Positions 35,301-45,800 of a stretch of 64,000 bases of DNA are shown here, piece by piece. Below the pieces are notes generated by a model, which saw nothing but the letters and a program-made list of their open reading frames with translations, did no database searches and was not told where the DNA came from. The stretch's first letter is position 1, and the number at the start of each line of letters is the position of its first letter. Source of the stretch: Nematostella vectensis (lineage: Eukaryota > Cnidaria > Anthozoa > Actiniaria > Edwardsiidae); assembly GCF_932526225.1 (NCBI RefSeq), contig NC_064047.1:992001-1056000 (forward strand). The letters run 5' to 3'. The position numbers and the translations under genes are program-made.

Positions 35301-37154
35301 CGCCAAGGTATCTAAATCTAATGTTAGGATCCTGATAGAATTATTTAATCTTCACCATATCTAGATGAAAAAATGCTTTTTTCTTGAACTCATTACACTT
35401 ACCCTTCTACTCCAGTTAACGAGGTCGTCTAGCTTCGTCACCACGTAACCTACAAAAACGTTGAACAGATGAATCGGAACAAATTCATTCTGGACACTAT
35501 AGTCCGGAACTAAAAATGGGCCGACCATTCGGTGTCTGACCGTCGGGGACCCCTCTCCCGCCATTAAATTTGTTACCTCTTCCCCGTCAGATAACCAATC
35601 ATATTCCACAAACATATTCCATTGAAAATGATTAACTTTGAAGAAAACTTTGTCTTATCGGGGGTCTGGTACCGAGGAAACTTAGTTTCTTATCAGGGAC
35701 CTTCTCAACTAACTGAAGATGGTCACAGTAACTGTTCTTCTCTTCTGGTTACAAGTCATGGTGTTTACGAAGCCCCTGGGGTACGCTCACCTCAAAAATT
35801 ACAAGAATCATGCAGATTTTCCAAATAAGGAATATATTAGTTTCCTTATATGGAAGTGACCGCGTCTGGGGAAAACGACGATTTTTGGCTAAATCTTTTT
35901 GATATGCAACTCTGGGCGCACCCCTACCCCCTCCTCCCTTTGTTGAAGACCGCGCGTCGCCCTTGGCCCCAGAAAAGCGCCTCGTACCTACAGTGGCGTC
36001 AAAACGTCCTTTTGGTGAAACGGCAGACGAAGTGGAGGTCTTGTTTTTCATGAGTCTGAAAGATAAGAAAAAAAACGGGATAGGCAGGGGGAAGGGGAGG
36101 CTAATGGAGGAGTTGAGGTACATGGGACAACATAAGCCGTGCGATGTGTTCATAAATAATGCATACATTTCACCTTAGTGAAGCAGGCCGAAGCAACAGC
36201 CCAGCTCTACCAAGAGCCCGCGCATGGCTAAGGTCAACCCACCCTCCTAGAAAAACAGCAGGGCGTGGTCGAGCTGAAATTAAAACGGAATTAACGGCCA
36301 TGCCAGCTGCTAAGGGGCTGTTGTTATTCAAGTGTCAACTTTTTCAGCTCCCGCCTTCCCCCCCCTCCCCCCAGCCTACTGGAGTTTGCTCCCCTCCCCC
36401 CCTTCAAATAATTTAGTTTGATTCTCCAGGGCCCCTCCTCTCTATAACTACGTCAGTACGTGACTGATGCTGTAGATTGACGGCTCCAGAGTTTGTGAAA
36501 TGGCAGCTTTAAGGTCAAGCCCCAATGGCATGTCTGAGAGAGATTCAACTGTCGAGGGTGCTTGGCTAGAAGGGATTAGTCTACATATAACATTTTTAAA
36601 ACGTAAATTTCCTTGCAAGTTTAGCGGCTGTTTACATATTTTAAGTCTACATTTGAGTTTATCAGAATGACTTGTCTAGCCGCCTTAAAATATAAATGAA
36701 GCATTACTGACATATATTGGACACGTGAATAAATAAACGCACGCTATCAAAATACGAAATTAGCATATGCACTTAAATATTTGCGTCACACAACGAGTGC
36801 AATAGAACGGCAACACCGCAAAATTTTAAAGACACTATTTCCGCCTTATAAGAAAAACAAAGTTATTACTTAAGTTTTCGTTCTGGAATTTAAGACAGAA
36901 AATTGGAAATTTAACTTTTTTATTTTTATTTTTTATCTTGATACCAGTTCCGTTTGACAGATCAGATGCTCGAATATCTTTTATGCTTTTAATTCTAGAC
37001 AAACACTTCACCTCATTTTAAACTCATTTTATTATAGGTATTATATCATAGGTGTTATAGGTATTTAAATTTTAGACGAGCGAGTTGATAAGGCTACATA
37101 AAAGCGAAATAAAGCAGCTTTGCGCTCACCATTGCGTATCAGCGACAGAGCCAT
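32289..37154 (-). CDS. NDUFS7: NADH dehydrogenase iron-sulfur protein 7, mitochondrial (PSST, cluster N2)
   Basis: Nine exons in transcription order: 37154-37130, 36273-36174, 36055-35928, 35449-35403, 34709-34639, 34273-34231, 33718-33653, 33104-33058, 32478-32289; 238 residues (human 213). The N-terminus [20 protein letters not shown] then [16 protein letters not shown] is Arg-rich and nearly free of acid, as a mitochondrial transit peptide. The mature part follows the family: [100 protein letters not shown], ending WYRK. Cys112, Cys113, Cys177 and Cys207 are the expected ligands of the terminal 4Fe-4S cluster N2, which passes electrons to ubiquinone in complex I. Exons 1-3 rest on phase and composition and are less sure than exons 4-9. 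Confidence 0.93.
32545..32860. repeat. About 120-base tandem repeat, 2.5 copies
   Basis: Unit contains ACACAGGATTTATGTGATGG, TCACATAACACTACTATACA, GGTCACGTGTAACAGCCGAA and GGATTAAGCAG. It lies in the last NDUFS7 intron. Confidence 0.85.
33134..33418. mobile_element. MITE in NDUFS7 intron
   Basis: Terminal inverted repeats CACTGGCTTCCCACCCTTGT at the left and AACAAGGGTGGGAAGCCTGT at the right, about 285 bases, no open frame. Confidence 0.65.
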
Positions 37155-37792
37155 CTTGCATGTGTTTTTTTAGCATATACCTTTTTTATGTAAATCTACC
37201 ACAGGAAACCCAAATACAGACATTCACACTGCATAAGTATTTCCACGTATTTTAGTAGCACACGTAAGCTGTTTACGCGTTTTTGGTGGTGCATTAGGTG
37301 TTCCTTTGCAACCCAAACGTTTTAAAATCTTTTCCGGACTTCGTAAAATGGTAAAGATCAATAATAGGAACAAGGAACAACCCCCTCCCCACCCCCCCTG
37401 AAGAACCACTGAACTAACGTGTTTTTGGTCAAGTTAGTTTTTTTTATATACAGGAGAAGGTTAAACAGAATTGAGCCTTTTTATTAAGATACTTAGTCAA
37501 TGTTAAATTGTTTCTTAATACGCTAAACACAAAATATAGTAGGGAACTCCAATTAAGATGTGAAATGTCGTGAGTAACTAACAAAGAGGAGAGAGAAAAT
37601 CTACGGGGGGTGGGCGCATGATACAGGCGCATACAAAGGGGGGGGGGGGGTGCGCACGCACAACACCCTTGGCAGCCAAAAAGTAGGTTATTTCTTATTG
37701 AGGAATCTTGAAATACTATGCTTTTTCCATATTATACCTAGGACTGCGCAACCCCCTTGGGAACCCGCCTATGAAAAGCCCTCACCTTGATC
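37155..37792. other. Intergenic, NDUFS7 5' flank to MANEA 3' flank
   Basis: Contains the NDUFS7 upstream region (GC-poor, no clear TATA box) and a G12 homopolymer near 37640. No gene seen. Confidence 0.5.
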
Positions 37793-37905
37793 TGTAGCCT
37801 GATTTATCAGATGGCACGTGATTGTTCGTTTAACTTCCTCTCTGGAAAGGGATAGGAAGTGAAACAAACGATCATGTGCCATCTGATAAATCAGACTACT
37901 CGATC
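37793..37905. mobile_element. Short hairpin element
   Basis: Arms TAGCCTGATTTATCAGATGG then cacgtgattgttcgttt, against aaacaaacgatcatgtg then CCATCTGATAAATCAGACTA. About 110 bases, near-perfect foldback. Confidence 0.75.
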
Positions 37906-37938
37906 TGATAGAAATATGAGATACCTGCAAAGGAAGTG

Positions 37939-39345
37939 CTATTTATGAGCCAATTTTGTTACAAATTCCCTTGTCAGTTTAATATAAAAGTCAGGCTCAT
38001 TAGGGCTGTAATTGTTGTAAACCTGTCCAAGCACTGACTTAGGTATGGCTTTCTCAATCTGCGTCCCTTCATGCCACTCATTAAAGGACGTGATTGACAC
38101 AATTTCAGGATGTACACTCAATGCTGCAGTCCAACTCTTCTTATAGTACTCTCCGTTCAGACGAGGTCGGGTGTTTTTAGAATTCCATGGCCTCACACTG
38201 GTGTCAATGTATCCAGGTCCAACGCTTGGGATAAAGAGTGTGTTTGTTTGCCTTGCAAAGGATGCAAGTTGCCCCCATCTGCGCCATGCTGAGCCATAAG
38301 TGAAGCCATCTGTAGCAAAATAAGTGTAGAAGCCATCAAAGCCGCCAATTGTTATAGCGTCTCTATGGGTAGATTCCACCATAAGGGAAATAAAAATGCA
38401 GTCATATTTTGTATTGCGCACTGAGTGGGACCCTTCAGGCTTAAGAAGCCTTGCCCAGTCTGACGCAGAAGTCCTATATGAGTCGTAAACATAGAGAAAG
38501 GGCAGTATCCTACCATCTTTATGTTTATATTTATAAAATGCATTGTGGGTGGAATACTTGTCTATGATGTACTTAACATCTCGGTGAAGAGTTTCATCAT
38601 TGCGGCCATTGTAAGGCTCAATATGTAGAGTCACTTTCATGTCATACAGGTGGGCAATATCTAACAAAAGTTGCACAACTTTATCTGAGTAAAATCCCTG
38701 ATCATCTGCTTTTCCTGGTGGATACCAGGACAAAGCCATCACCCCAACACCAGCCGCACACATCTGCCTCATGTGATCATGAATAACTTTTGGGTCTCGG
38801 GAACTGTACGGTCCAAGTGCTGGGTAAAAATTTGACCCTATATCGTCAGGGGGGTTGTGTTTCCCATGCCGATAACGCTGATCAATCTCTGGAATCCAAT
38901 GGGATAAATATTTGTGATCCCAGTGCATATAATTGCCATCCACTTCAGGGTTGCCATACCAAGCGTAGTAAAATATATGAACGTTATAGTTAGGTCTTGG
39001 AGGAACTTCAACTGTTGCCAGCCCTGTCACCGTACCCACAGTGTTAACATCTGGCACTTGGTTCACATCACTCAATACTTTTTCAGTTTTCAAGATTTCC
39101 TTGCTGTGGTCTGTCGTTCTGAGAACATTTGCAGTCTTAAAGGCAATACGACTTTTTAGAATTGTGTCAGGTAAACCTATTGCTTCTTTATCCTCTTTGA
39201 CATTAAGTGCAGATTCAAGAGTTATTTCTGATTTTCTTTCGTTTAAACTCAGCTTTTGCATCGTCACAAAACATCCAGTTATAAACAGCATAGCCACGAT
39301 TGCAAGAACCCCGACTCGTTTACTTAGTCGTAGGAGGCGAGGCAT
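37939..39345 (-). CDS. MANEA: Glycoprotein endo-alpha-1,2-mannosidase (GH99)
   Basis: A single open frame of 468 residues, close to human MANEA (462). A short basic cytoplasmic tail (MPRLLRLSKR) is followed by one membrane anchor (VGVLAIVAMLFITGCFVTM) and a stem to about residue 115, giving a type II Golgi protein. The catalytic domain has the GH99 marks: VHIFYYAWYGNPEVDGNYMH, WDHKYL, ALSWYPPG, VTLHIEPYNGRND, FDGFYTYFATDGFTYGS and SFNEWHEGTQIEKA. The two glutamates of EPY and NEWHE lie in the conserved active-site blocks. The enzyme cuts glucosylated mannose from N-glycans in the Golgi and so bypasses ER glucosidases. The gene has no intron here, unlike all its neighbours. It diverges from TRAPPC10 with 499 bases between start codons. 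Confidence 0.96.
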   Translation of the reverse strand: MPRLLRLSKRVGVLAIVAMLFITGCFVTMQKLSLNERKSEITLESALNVKEDKEAIGLPDTILKSRIAFKTANVLRTTDHSKEILKTEKVLSDVNQVPDVNTVGTVTGLATVEVPPRPNYNVHIFYYAWYGNPEVDGNYMHWDHKYLSHWIPEIDQRYRHGKHNPPDDIGSNFYPALGPYSSRDPKVIHDHMRQMCAAGVGVMALSWYPPGKADDQGFYSDKVVQLLLDIAHLYDMKVTLHIEPYNGRNDETLHRDVKYIIDKYSTHNAFYKYKHKDGRILPFLYVYDSYRTSASDWARLLKPEGSHSVRNTKYDCIFISLMVESTHRDAITIGGFDGFYTYFATDGFTYGSAWRRWGQLASFARQTNTLFIPSVGPGYIDTSVRPWNSKNTRPRLNGEYYKKSWTAALSVHPEIVSITSFNEWHEGTQIEKAIPKSVLGQVYNNYSPNEPDFYIKLTREFVTKLAHK

Positions 39346-39844
39346 CTTCGCATTAAAGTCAAATTTTATAAGCCTTTTAAAGCAATGACGGTAAGAAGAC
39401 CAATAATATATATCGCAGACTGAAGCAATCTTGTCTTTCTTTTGAACATATGAAATTTAGTTAAAATTGTCTTGCTATATTTTTTTCTAAAATGTCATCT
39501 AAATCCAGTATCAGCGTTTGTTAACATTCCTTAAGACTATTGAATTTCATTCCACTGCCAAATCATATTGAAAATAACTGAATTGAAAAAAAAATGTTCT
39601 CAATAAGTCACGCGGCCGCCATATTGTAAATAACTTCTAGCGACTGCAATATTGCGTTCAGCGGCAGTGCTCAAAAGTGCAGGCGCGTGCCAAAAGTTTA
39701 TCCAAAATGGCGGAATAATAAAGGAATAAGAAGAAGAAAGTGTGAAGTATTTTAGAATTATGGCGTTTCGCGGCTCATTTATATCGATGTTTCGCACTTG
39801 ACAAATAGCTAACAATTCCTTAAGGACTTAACCATTGTATAAAA
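39346..39844. promoter_or_regulatory. Bidirectional promoter of MANEA and TRAPPC10
   Basis: 499 bases between two opposed start codons. It holds two YY1-like sites in opposite orientation: GCCGCCATATTG near 39615-39626 and CCAAAATGGCGGAA at 39702-39715. YY1 sites of this form usually sit just downstream of start sites in animal housekeeping promoters. No TATA box was seen. Function is inferred. Confidence 0.55.
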
Positions 39845-42800
39845 ATGGACTTGAAGCCAATTGTCACTTGTAAGTTGAAAAAAAAGTGTGTCTTGCTTCA
39901 TTCATATCGCATCTGATGGAATGGAGAATAATGTACGCATAAAAGCTTATGAATACTGTTTTGTTCTTGCCAGGCCATGGAGACAAGCATGTTTATACTG
40001 AGCTGAACCCTGAGCTCGAAAAAAGGCTGCCAGAAACTGCCACTGAATGGAGAAGGTAAAGCCTCAAATTTTTCCTACCTGGTTTCCAAAGGTTTTCACC
40101 TCGCCAAATATTTGATAACTCGAAAGCGCGAAAACGAAATACCGGTGGGTGAGCGAGGGCGTCATGAGCAAGAAACCCTCTTCAGTCGATTTTAGCAGTT
40201 GTAATTTTTAAGTGGGCTTTGTAACAAAAGAGACACAAATAGTGTCGTTACTGTATGTGCATAGCTGTCAACCCAACTTGAAGTACAGTAAATATGTGAA
40301 AAAACCCAAGAGAGCCAATGCGGGTGGGGTGAATACAGACAATGTATGAACATTCTCACAAAAATTAGGCTTGTGATGAGGTCGGACGTGACATGTCTTA
40401 GCCAACCCACATCTTGGGCTGCAACATCATGAAATACTCATTCAGTAGTTCAGGTGGAGCTTTTAGCATATAGGGTAGATGACATAAAACCAGTGATTAT
40501 TGAGCTTGGTTGGTTATTCGTTGGGGTTGAACTAAAAAAAAATGACTTATTGTAGTTGCAACATTTTCAAATTACTGTAGTGTCAACATTTTCAAATTTA
40601 CATAATATAGCGACAAAGACACCACTTAAAAAACTCAATTAAAAAGTCTCATTGTTTTATTTCTAGATCATTTGGTCGACCACCAAAGACTGTCCGTCTG
40701 AAGGCTCGGTTTGTACGTCTTCATGACAGTCTGCTTGTTGGTAACATAGAGAATGCCTCGAGTCTTCACCGACAGCCATTTTTTCACATGTTCTGGACAG
40801 ACTGCCAGGTTAGAAGAGGGTTGATAACACATGCTTTTTAGAGATTTCAGCATTGCTTTAGCAAAAATGTTTTTATAAAACAAGGACAGTCTATTCTTGT
40901 TTTTTTTATTCTGCTGAAGGTTTCTATGAATGTTACAAGTAGAGTGTTCATTCCATAATTCTCAAGGTGTGAAAGGCCAGAGCTATTCATCAAGGGATTA
41001 GCTCGCTCTATTGGCAATTATAATATTTAAAGGTTTTTTTTTTTAGGGAAAACGGATGAGACAAATTGAGTGACCCATTTTTAGAACTTTCGATAGTTCT
41101 TATTTTGCCAAAATTGTTTTGACTTTTACTTTTACCTTATCAAGTATCACATGATATGGTATGATAAAGCCAAAAAACTTATAAAATTCCTTAAAAAATG
41201 CTTTATGTATACCCTTGTCTGCTGCTAAATGACATGAATAAACGTAGAACAATGATATGTACTTACCCTCAGAGCAAGCTTGAATGATGATCTATCTTTA
41301 TTAGAGGTTTACATCAGTATGTTTGTTACAATAGTGTACCTTTTGCTGATACAATATGATTTGCCATTTGAACAAAAAAACACAAAACCACCATCAGATT
41401 CCAGTAAAAAATAGATTTATAAGTTTGTCTGATGATGTGCTTTCTCATTACTTGACTAGAAAAGTTGACTTATCGCAAATTATCCAAAAAGCTATATTTA
41501 TGAAAGTCATTAGACAACTGCCCTAAATCCTTATGCAATTGGTTGCCCAGTGCACATTTGCTGAATGACTTTGTGCCTAAAGACCGGTAACCATATGCAG
41601 GTATGCCCCCCTTCTCCCCCCCCCCCCCCCTCGCACCCGCTCCCCTTTCCCGCGGGTAAACCAATTTTAATTTTGAATCCTTTGTTCGCAGGATACTGAT
41701 GAGTATAAAAACAATTTAAAAAACAGCGTCGCAGAGTGGCAGCAGAAGCTCCAGGACAGGGGGATCGTTGATTGGCTGATCGTCCAAGTGGTTGTGCAGG
41801 ACGCCGTCAAGGGCAATAAACCTAAGCTGCAATTCCCACGGGGTTCTGTATTTGACAAAATCAAGAGTGACTTTGGAGGAAAGAGCAGTGACAGGTACTT
41901 ACTGTAGGTGTGTCCTTGGCACCAACAAAGCGGGTTATTTCTTATTGAAGGACTTTAGAAGCACACTAGCATACACACATTGGCACCAGTCGGGCCAAGA
42001 CAGGACGCTAGCACAGTCTATTACCCGTGCAGTTCGGCAACCATGGACAGCTGTTTCGTCCTTATTAGGACTCGTCAGCATGGCATAGCCGGTTTGCCTC
42101 AGTTAAACTTCATCGGCAAAAAAACTGCAGGGCGACTTCGACTCGAACGAAGTGCTTTAAACCACAGCTTAGATCCATGTGGGATCTAGAGCTGCGACCG
42201 GGCTAGCGTGATGCCAATTGTGCGGATCACGCATGCGACCTTTGCTAGTCTAAAACTCTGTCGGATAGCCAAACTATCCTTGCGAGTATGTATACATAAA
42301 TGTGGACTTTAAAAGCACACTAGCATACACACATTGGCACCAGTCGGGCCAAGACGGGACGCTAGCACAGTCTATTACCCATGCAGTTCGGCAACCATGG
42401 ACATCTGTTTCGTCCTTATTAGGACTCGTCAGCATGGCATAGCTGGTTTGCCTCAGTTAAACTTCATCGGCAAAAAAACTGCAGGGCGACTTCGACTCGA
42501 ACGAAGTGCTTTAAACCACAGCTTAGATCCATGTGGGATCTAGAGCTGCGACCGGGCTATTGAAGGACTGTGCACCACCCCTCTGTAAATCCTAATGTGC
42601 TTGCCTGTGTTCAGTAAGAAATTGTAGCACTTTGGAGATTATATTTTATAATTCATCTTCCAATATTGAGCAAAATCAACAGCAAAAATGTGGCTTTTTT
42701 CCAATTCTGTACATTCCTATGCACAATGTACAGAAGGTGTTACTGTATGTTGATCGATTTTCTTTAACATGGCTTCTGGAATTACGCACTTGTGTGGAAG

Positions 42801-45800
42801 CACGTAATTTGGCTTTCTCCGCGTAACCCGTGTAAACCACAAATTTCCGTGTTATCCACATAATTTGGCTAAATTTTGAAAGACAAAACATTTTAGTGCA
42901 CAGCTGATGTGTTCTTTTAGGGTTTTTACCTCTATTTCTCGTTAAAAAGAGACATATATTCTTCGTAAAGTGTGATATTTCGAACTGAATTTCGAAAACA
43001 AATAAAATGACTAGGCGTTCTTTGCTAAACCGCGAAGGCCTAGGACTAACAATAAAATACCTTTTTTAATTGGCTGGTGGCTAGAAGCCAATGCTTTCTT
43101 TCGGTACAAAATGTAGTTTGGGCATAACAGTTGATATTCCGTGTAATTTAGCGCGTAATTCAGTAAAGAATCCTGCAAAATTTTGATTGAAACATCTACT
43201 GCTTTAAGGATTATTCAACAATTAGAGCCCTACAAATGCGGTGAACAATGATATGTTATTGATGATAATACAGTTAGGATTATTCAACTATGGGAGCCCT
43301 ACAAATGGGGTGATTTATGATATGTTATTGATAATAGGATAATTCAACTCTGGGAGCCCTTTAAAGAGGGTGTTTCTACGCGTTCAGTAGAGTCTTGGCA
43401 ATCCCTGGTTACCAAGCTACGCCAGCTGCTTCTTATCTCATTCAACCGCCACCTCGGCAAGTTTGAGGACAGGGTGCGTGCACTAAGAGAGCGGAGGACA
43501 GAACCTATGTGGAGTTTCACAACCTACTTCCTACTGCATGTAAGCCTTCAACATATTTTTCTGCTTAGTATAGGAAGAGTATGGCGTTCATTACTTTTAT
43601 CTTGGCTTTGAGGAAGAATTGGGAGGGATTCTAAGCAATCTGGCTCATGTCTGAACTGCCCACAGGAGGCTGAATAGCCCCTTTTGCATAAAAACTGAAT
43701 CTGACCCCCAGAAAGAGATCAAATGGAATGTACATTGAAGTGGACTAAACCCTCTTGAATTACTCCTGGAAATTTAGTTCGTCCTTCAATGCATCCTTCT
43801 ACATGCACTGTATGCATTGCACCCAGTATCACGTCAAAGTTATGTACAAGATCTCCCTAGAGTATCTACAACAGTGAACAAAAACAGAAATCTTACTTAT
43901 ATATAATGTTTGAGAGAGAATTCATAAGTTCTTCAAACAGCCCCTGTGGTTCAAAATCATAAGCAAGATGTTTCCATGATTCTGCATGGTCTTAGGTTGT
44001 AGCTTTGAATGTTTGTTCAAACTGAATCAATACTACTGGCACAACCATGACAAAAAATTTTCAAATTGTGAGAAAATAGACAGGAATGCCTTTTGAGGAA
44101 TCCAAATTTAATTTAAACAGCTTCCGATGCTATTGACACACTACTGACATGTTGACTTTTTTTAAAGCGCTTTAAATAAGCTGCAGGCCACAAATGATCC
44201 TGGTACAACATTTTTTGCAGCAATAGAGGGAAATTGCTTGAAATTCTGTTGGCATTTGTCTTATTTTGTTTTTGTTTAAATTCACGGCAGGAGGAGCTTG
44301 CTTTTGTGTTTGAGATGATGGGGCTGTATGAGGAGGCTCTGATCCAGTACGACGAGATTGATGCACTCCTCACTCAGATGATAATCAACTCTAAGTTTGG
44401 AGGTAACTTTATACAATATAATATTCATTGTCATCATCATAATCACCATCATCATCATCATCACCATCAATAGTAATATATGAGTATGACATTCTGTATG
44501 CAGTCTACACTCGAATGATTATCAACTCTAACTTTGGAGGTAATTATGTACAATATAATACTCATTGTCATCATCATAATCACCATCATCATCATCATCA
44601 TCATCATCACCATCAATAGTAATATATGAGTATGACATTCTGTATGCAGTCTACACTTGGATGATTATCAACTCTAAGTTTTGAGGTAACTATGTACAAT
44701 ATAATATTCATTGTCATCGTCATTAATCACCATCATCATCATCATCATCATCAACATCAATAGTAATATATGAGTATAACATTCTGTATGCAGTCTACAC
44801 TCGGATGATAATCAACTCTAAGTTTGGAGGTAACTATGTACAATATAATATTCATTGCATCATCATAATCACCATCATCATCATCATCACCATCAATAGT
44901 AATATGTGAGTATGACATTCTGTATGCAGTCTACACTCGGATGATTATCAACTCTAAGTTTGGAGGTAACAATGTACAATATAATACTCATTGTCATCAT
45001 CATAATCACCATCATCATCATCATCACCATCAATAGTAATATATGAGTGTGAGATTCTGTATGCAGTCTACACTCGGATGATTATCAACTCTAAGTTTGG
45101 AGGTAACTATGTACAATATAATATTCATTGCATCATCATAATCACCATCATCATCATCACCATCAATAGTAATATGTGAGTATGACATTCTGTATGCAGT
45201 CTACACTCGGATGATTATCAACTCTAAGTTTGGAGGTAACTATGTACAATATAATATTCATTGCATCATCATAATCACCATCATCATCATCATCATCATC
45301 ACCATCAATAGTAATATGAGTGTGACATTCTGTATGCAGTCTACACTCGGATGATTATCAACTCTAAGTTTGGAGGTAACTATGTACAATATAATATTCA
45401 TTGTCATCATCATAATCACCATCATCATCATCATCATCATCACCATCAATAGTAATATGAGTGTGACATTCTGTATGCAGTCTACACTCGGATGATTATC
45501 AACTCTAAGTTTGGAGGTAACTATGTACAATATAATATTCATTGCATCATCATAATCACCATCATCATCATCACCATCAATAGTAATATGTGAGTATGAC
45601 ATTCTGTATGCAGTCTACACTCGGATGATTATCAACTCTAAGTTTGGAGGTAACTATGTACAATATAATACCCATTGTCATCATCATAATCACCATCATC
45701 ATCATCATCATCACCATCAATAGTAATATATGAGTGTGACATTCTGTATGCAGTCTACACTCGGATGATTATCAACTCTAAGTTTGGAGGTAACTATGTA

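Larger units (their letters stand above)
41943..42569 (-). mobile_element. Retrozyme-like tandem element with hammerhead ribozymes
   Basis: A 603-base insert (41955-42557) in TRAPPC10 intron 4, flanked by the 12-base direct repeat TATTGAAGGACT at 41943-41954 and 42558-42569. It holds 1.7 units of a 354-base repeat, beginning with AGAAGCACACTAGCATACAC-like sequence and ending GCTGCGACCGGGCT. Each unit carries one hammerhead ribozyme core on the minus strand. No protein is encoded. Tandem units of a few hundred bases with type I hammerheads and target duplications are the definition of animal retrozymes, which spread as circular RNAs using other elements' reverse transcriptase. Confidence 0.8.

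Noticed and set aside
35361..35615. 84-codon minus-strand frame as a separate gene
   Set aside because: Only its part at 35403-35449 is coding, as NDUFS7 exon 4. The upstream part is intron.
41955..42557. tRNA-derived SINE
   Set aside because: TGGCATAGCCGG and TTCGACTCGAAC look like A and B boxes, but no cloverleaf forms, and the tandem layout with hammerheads explains the element better.
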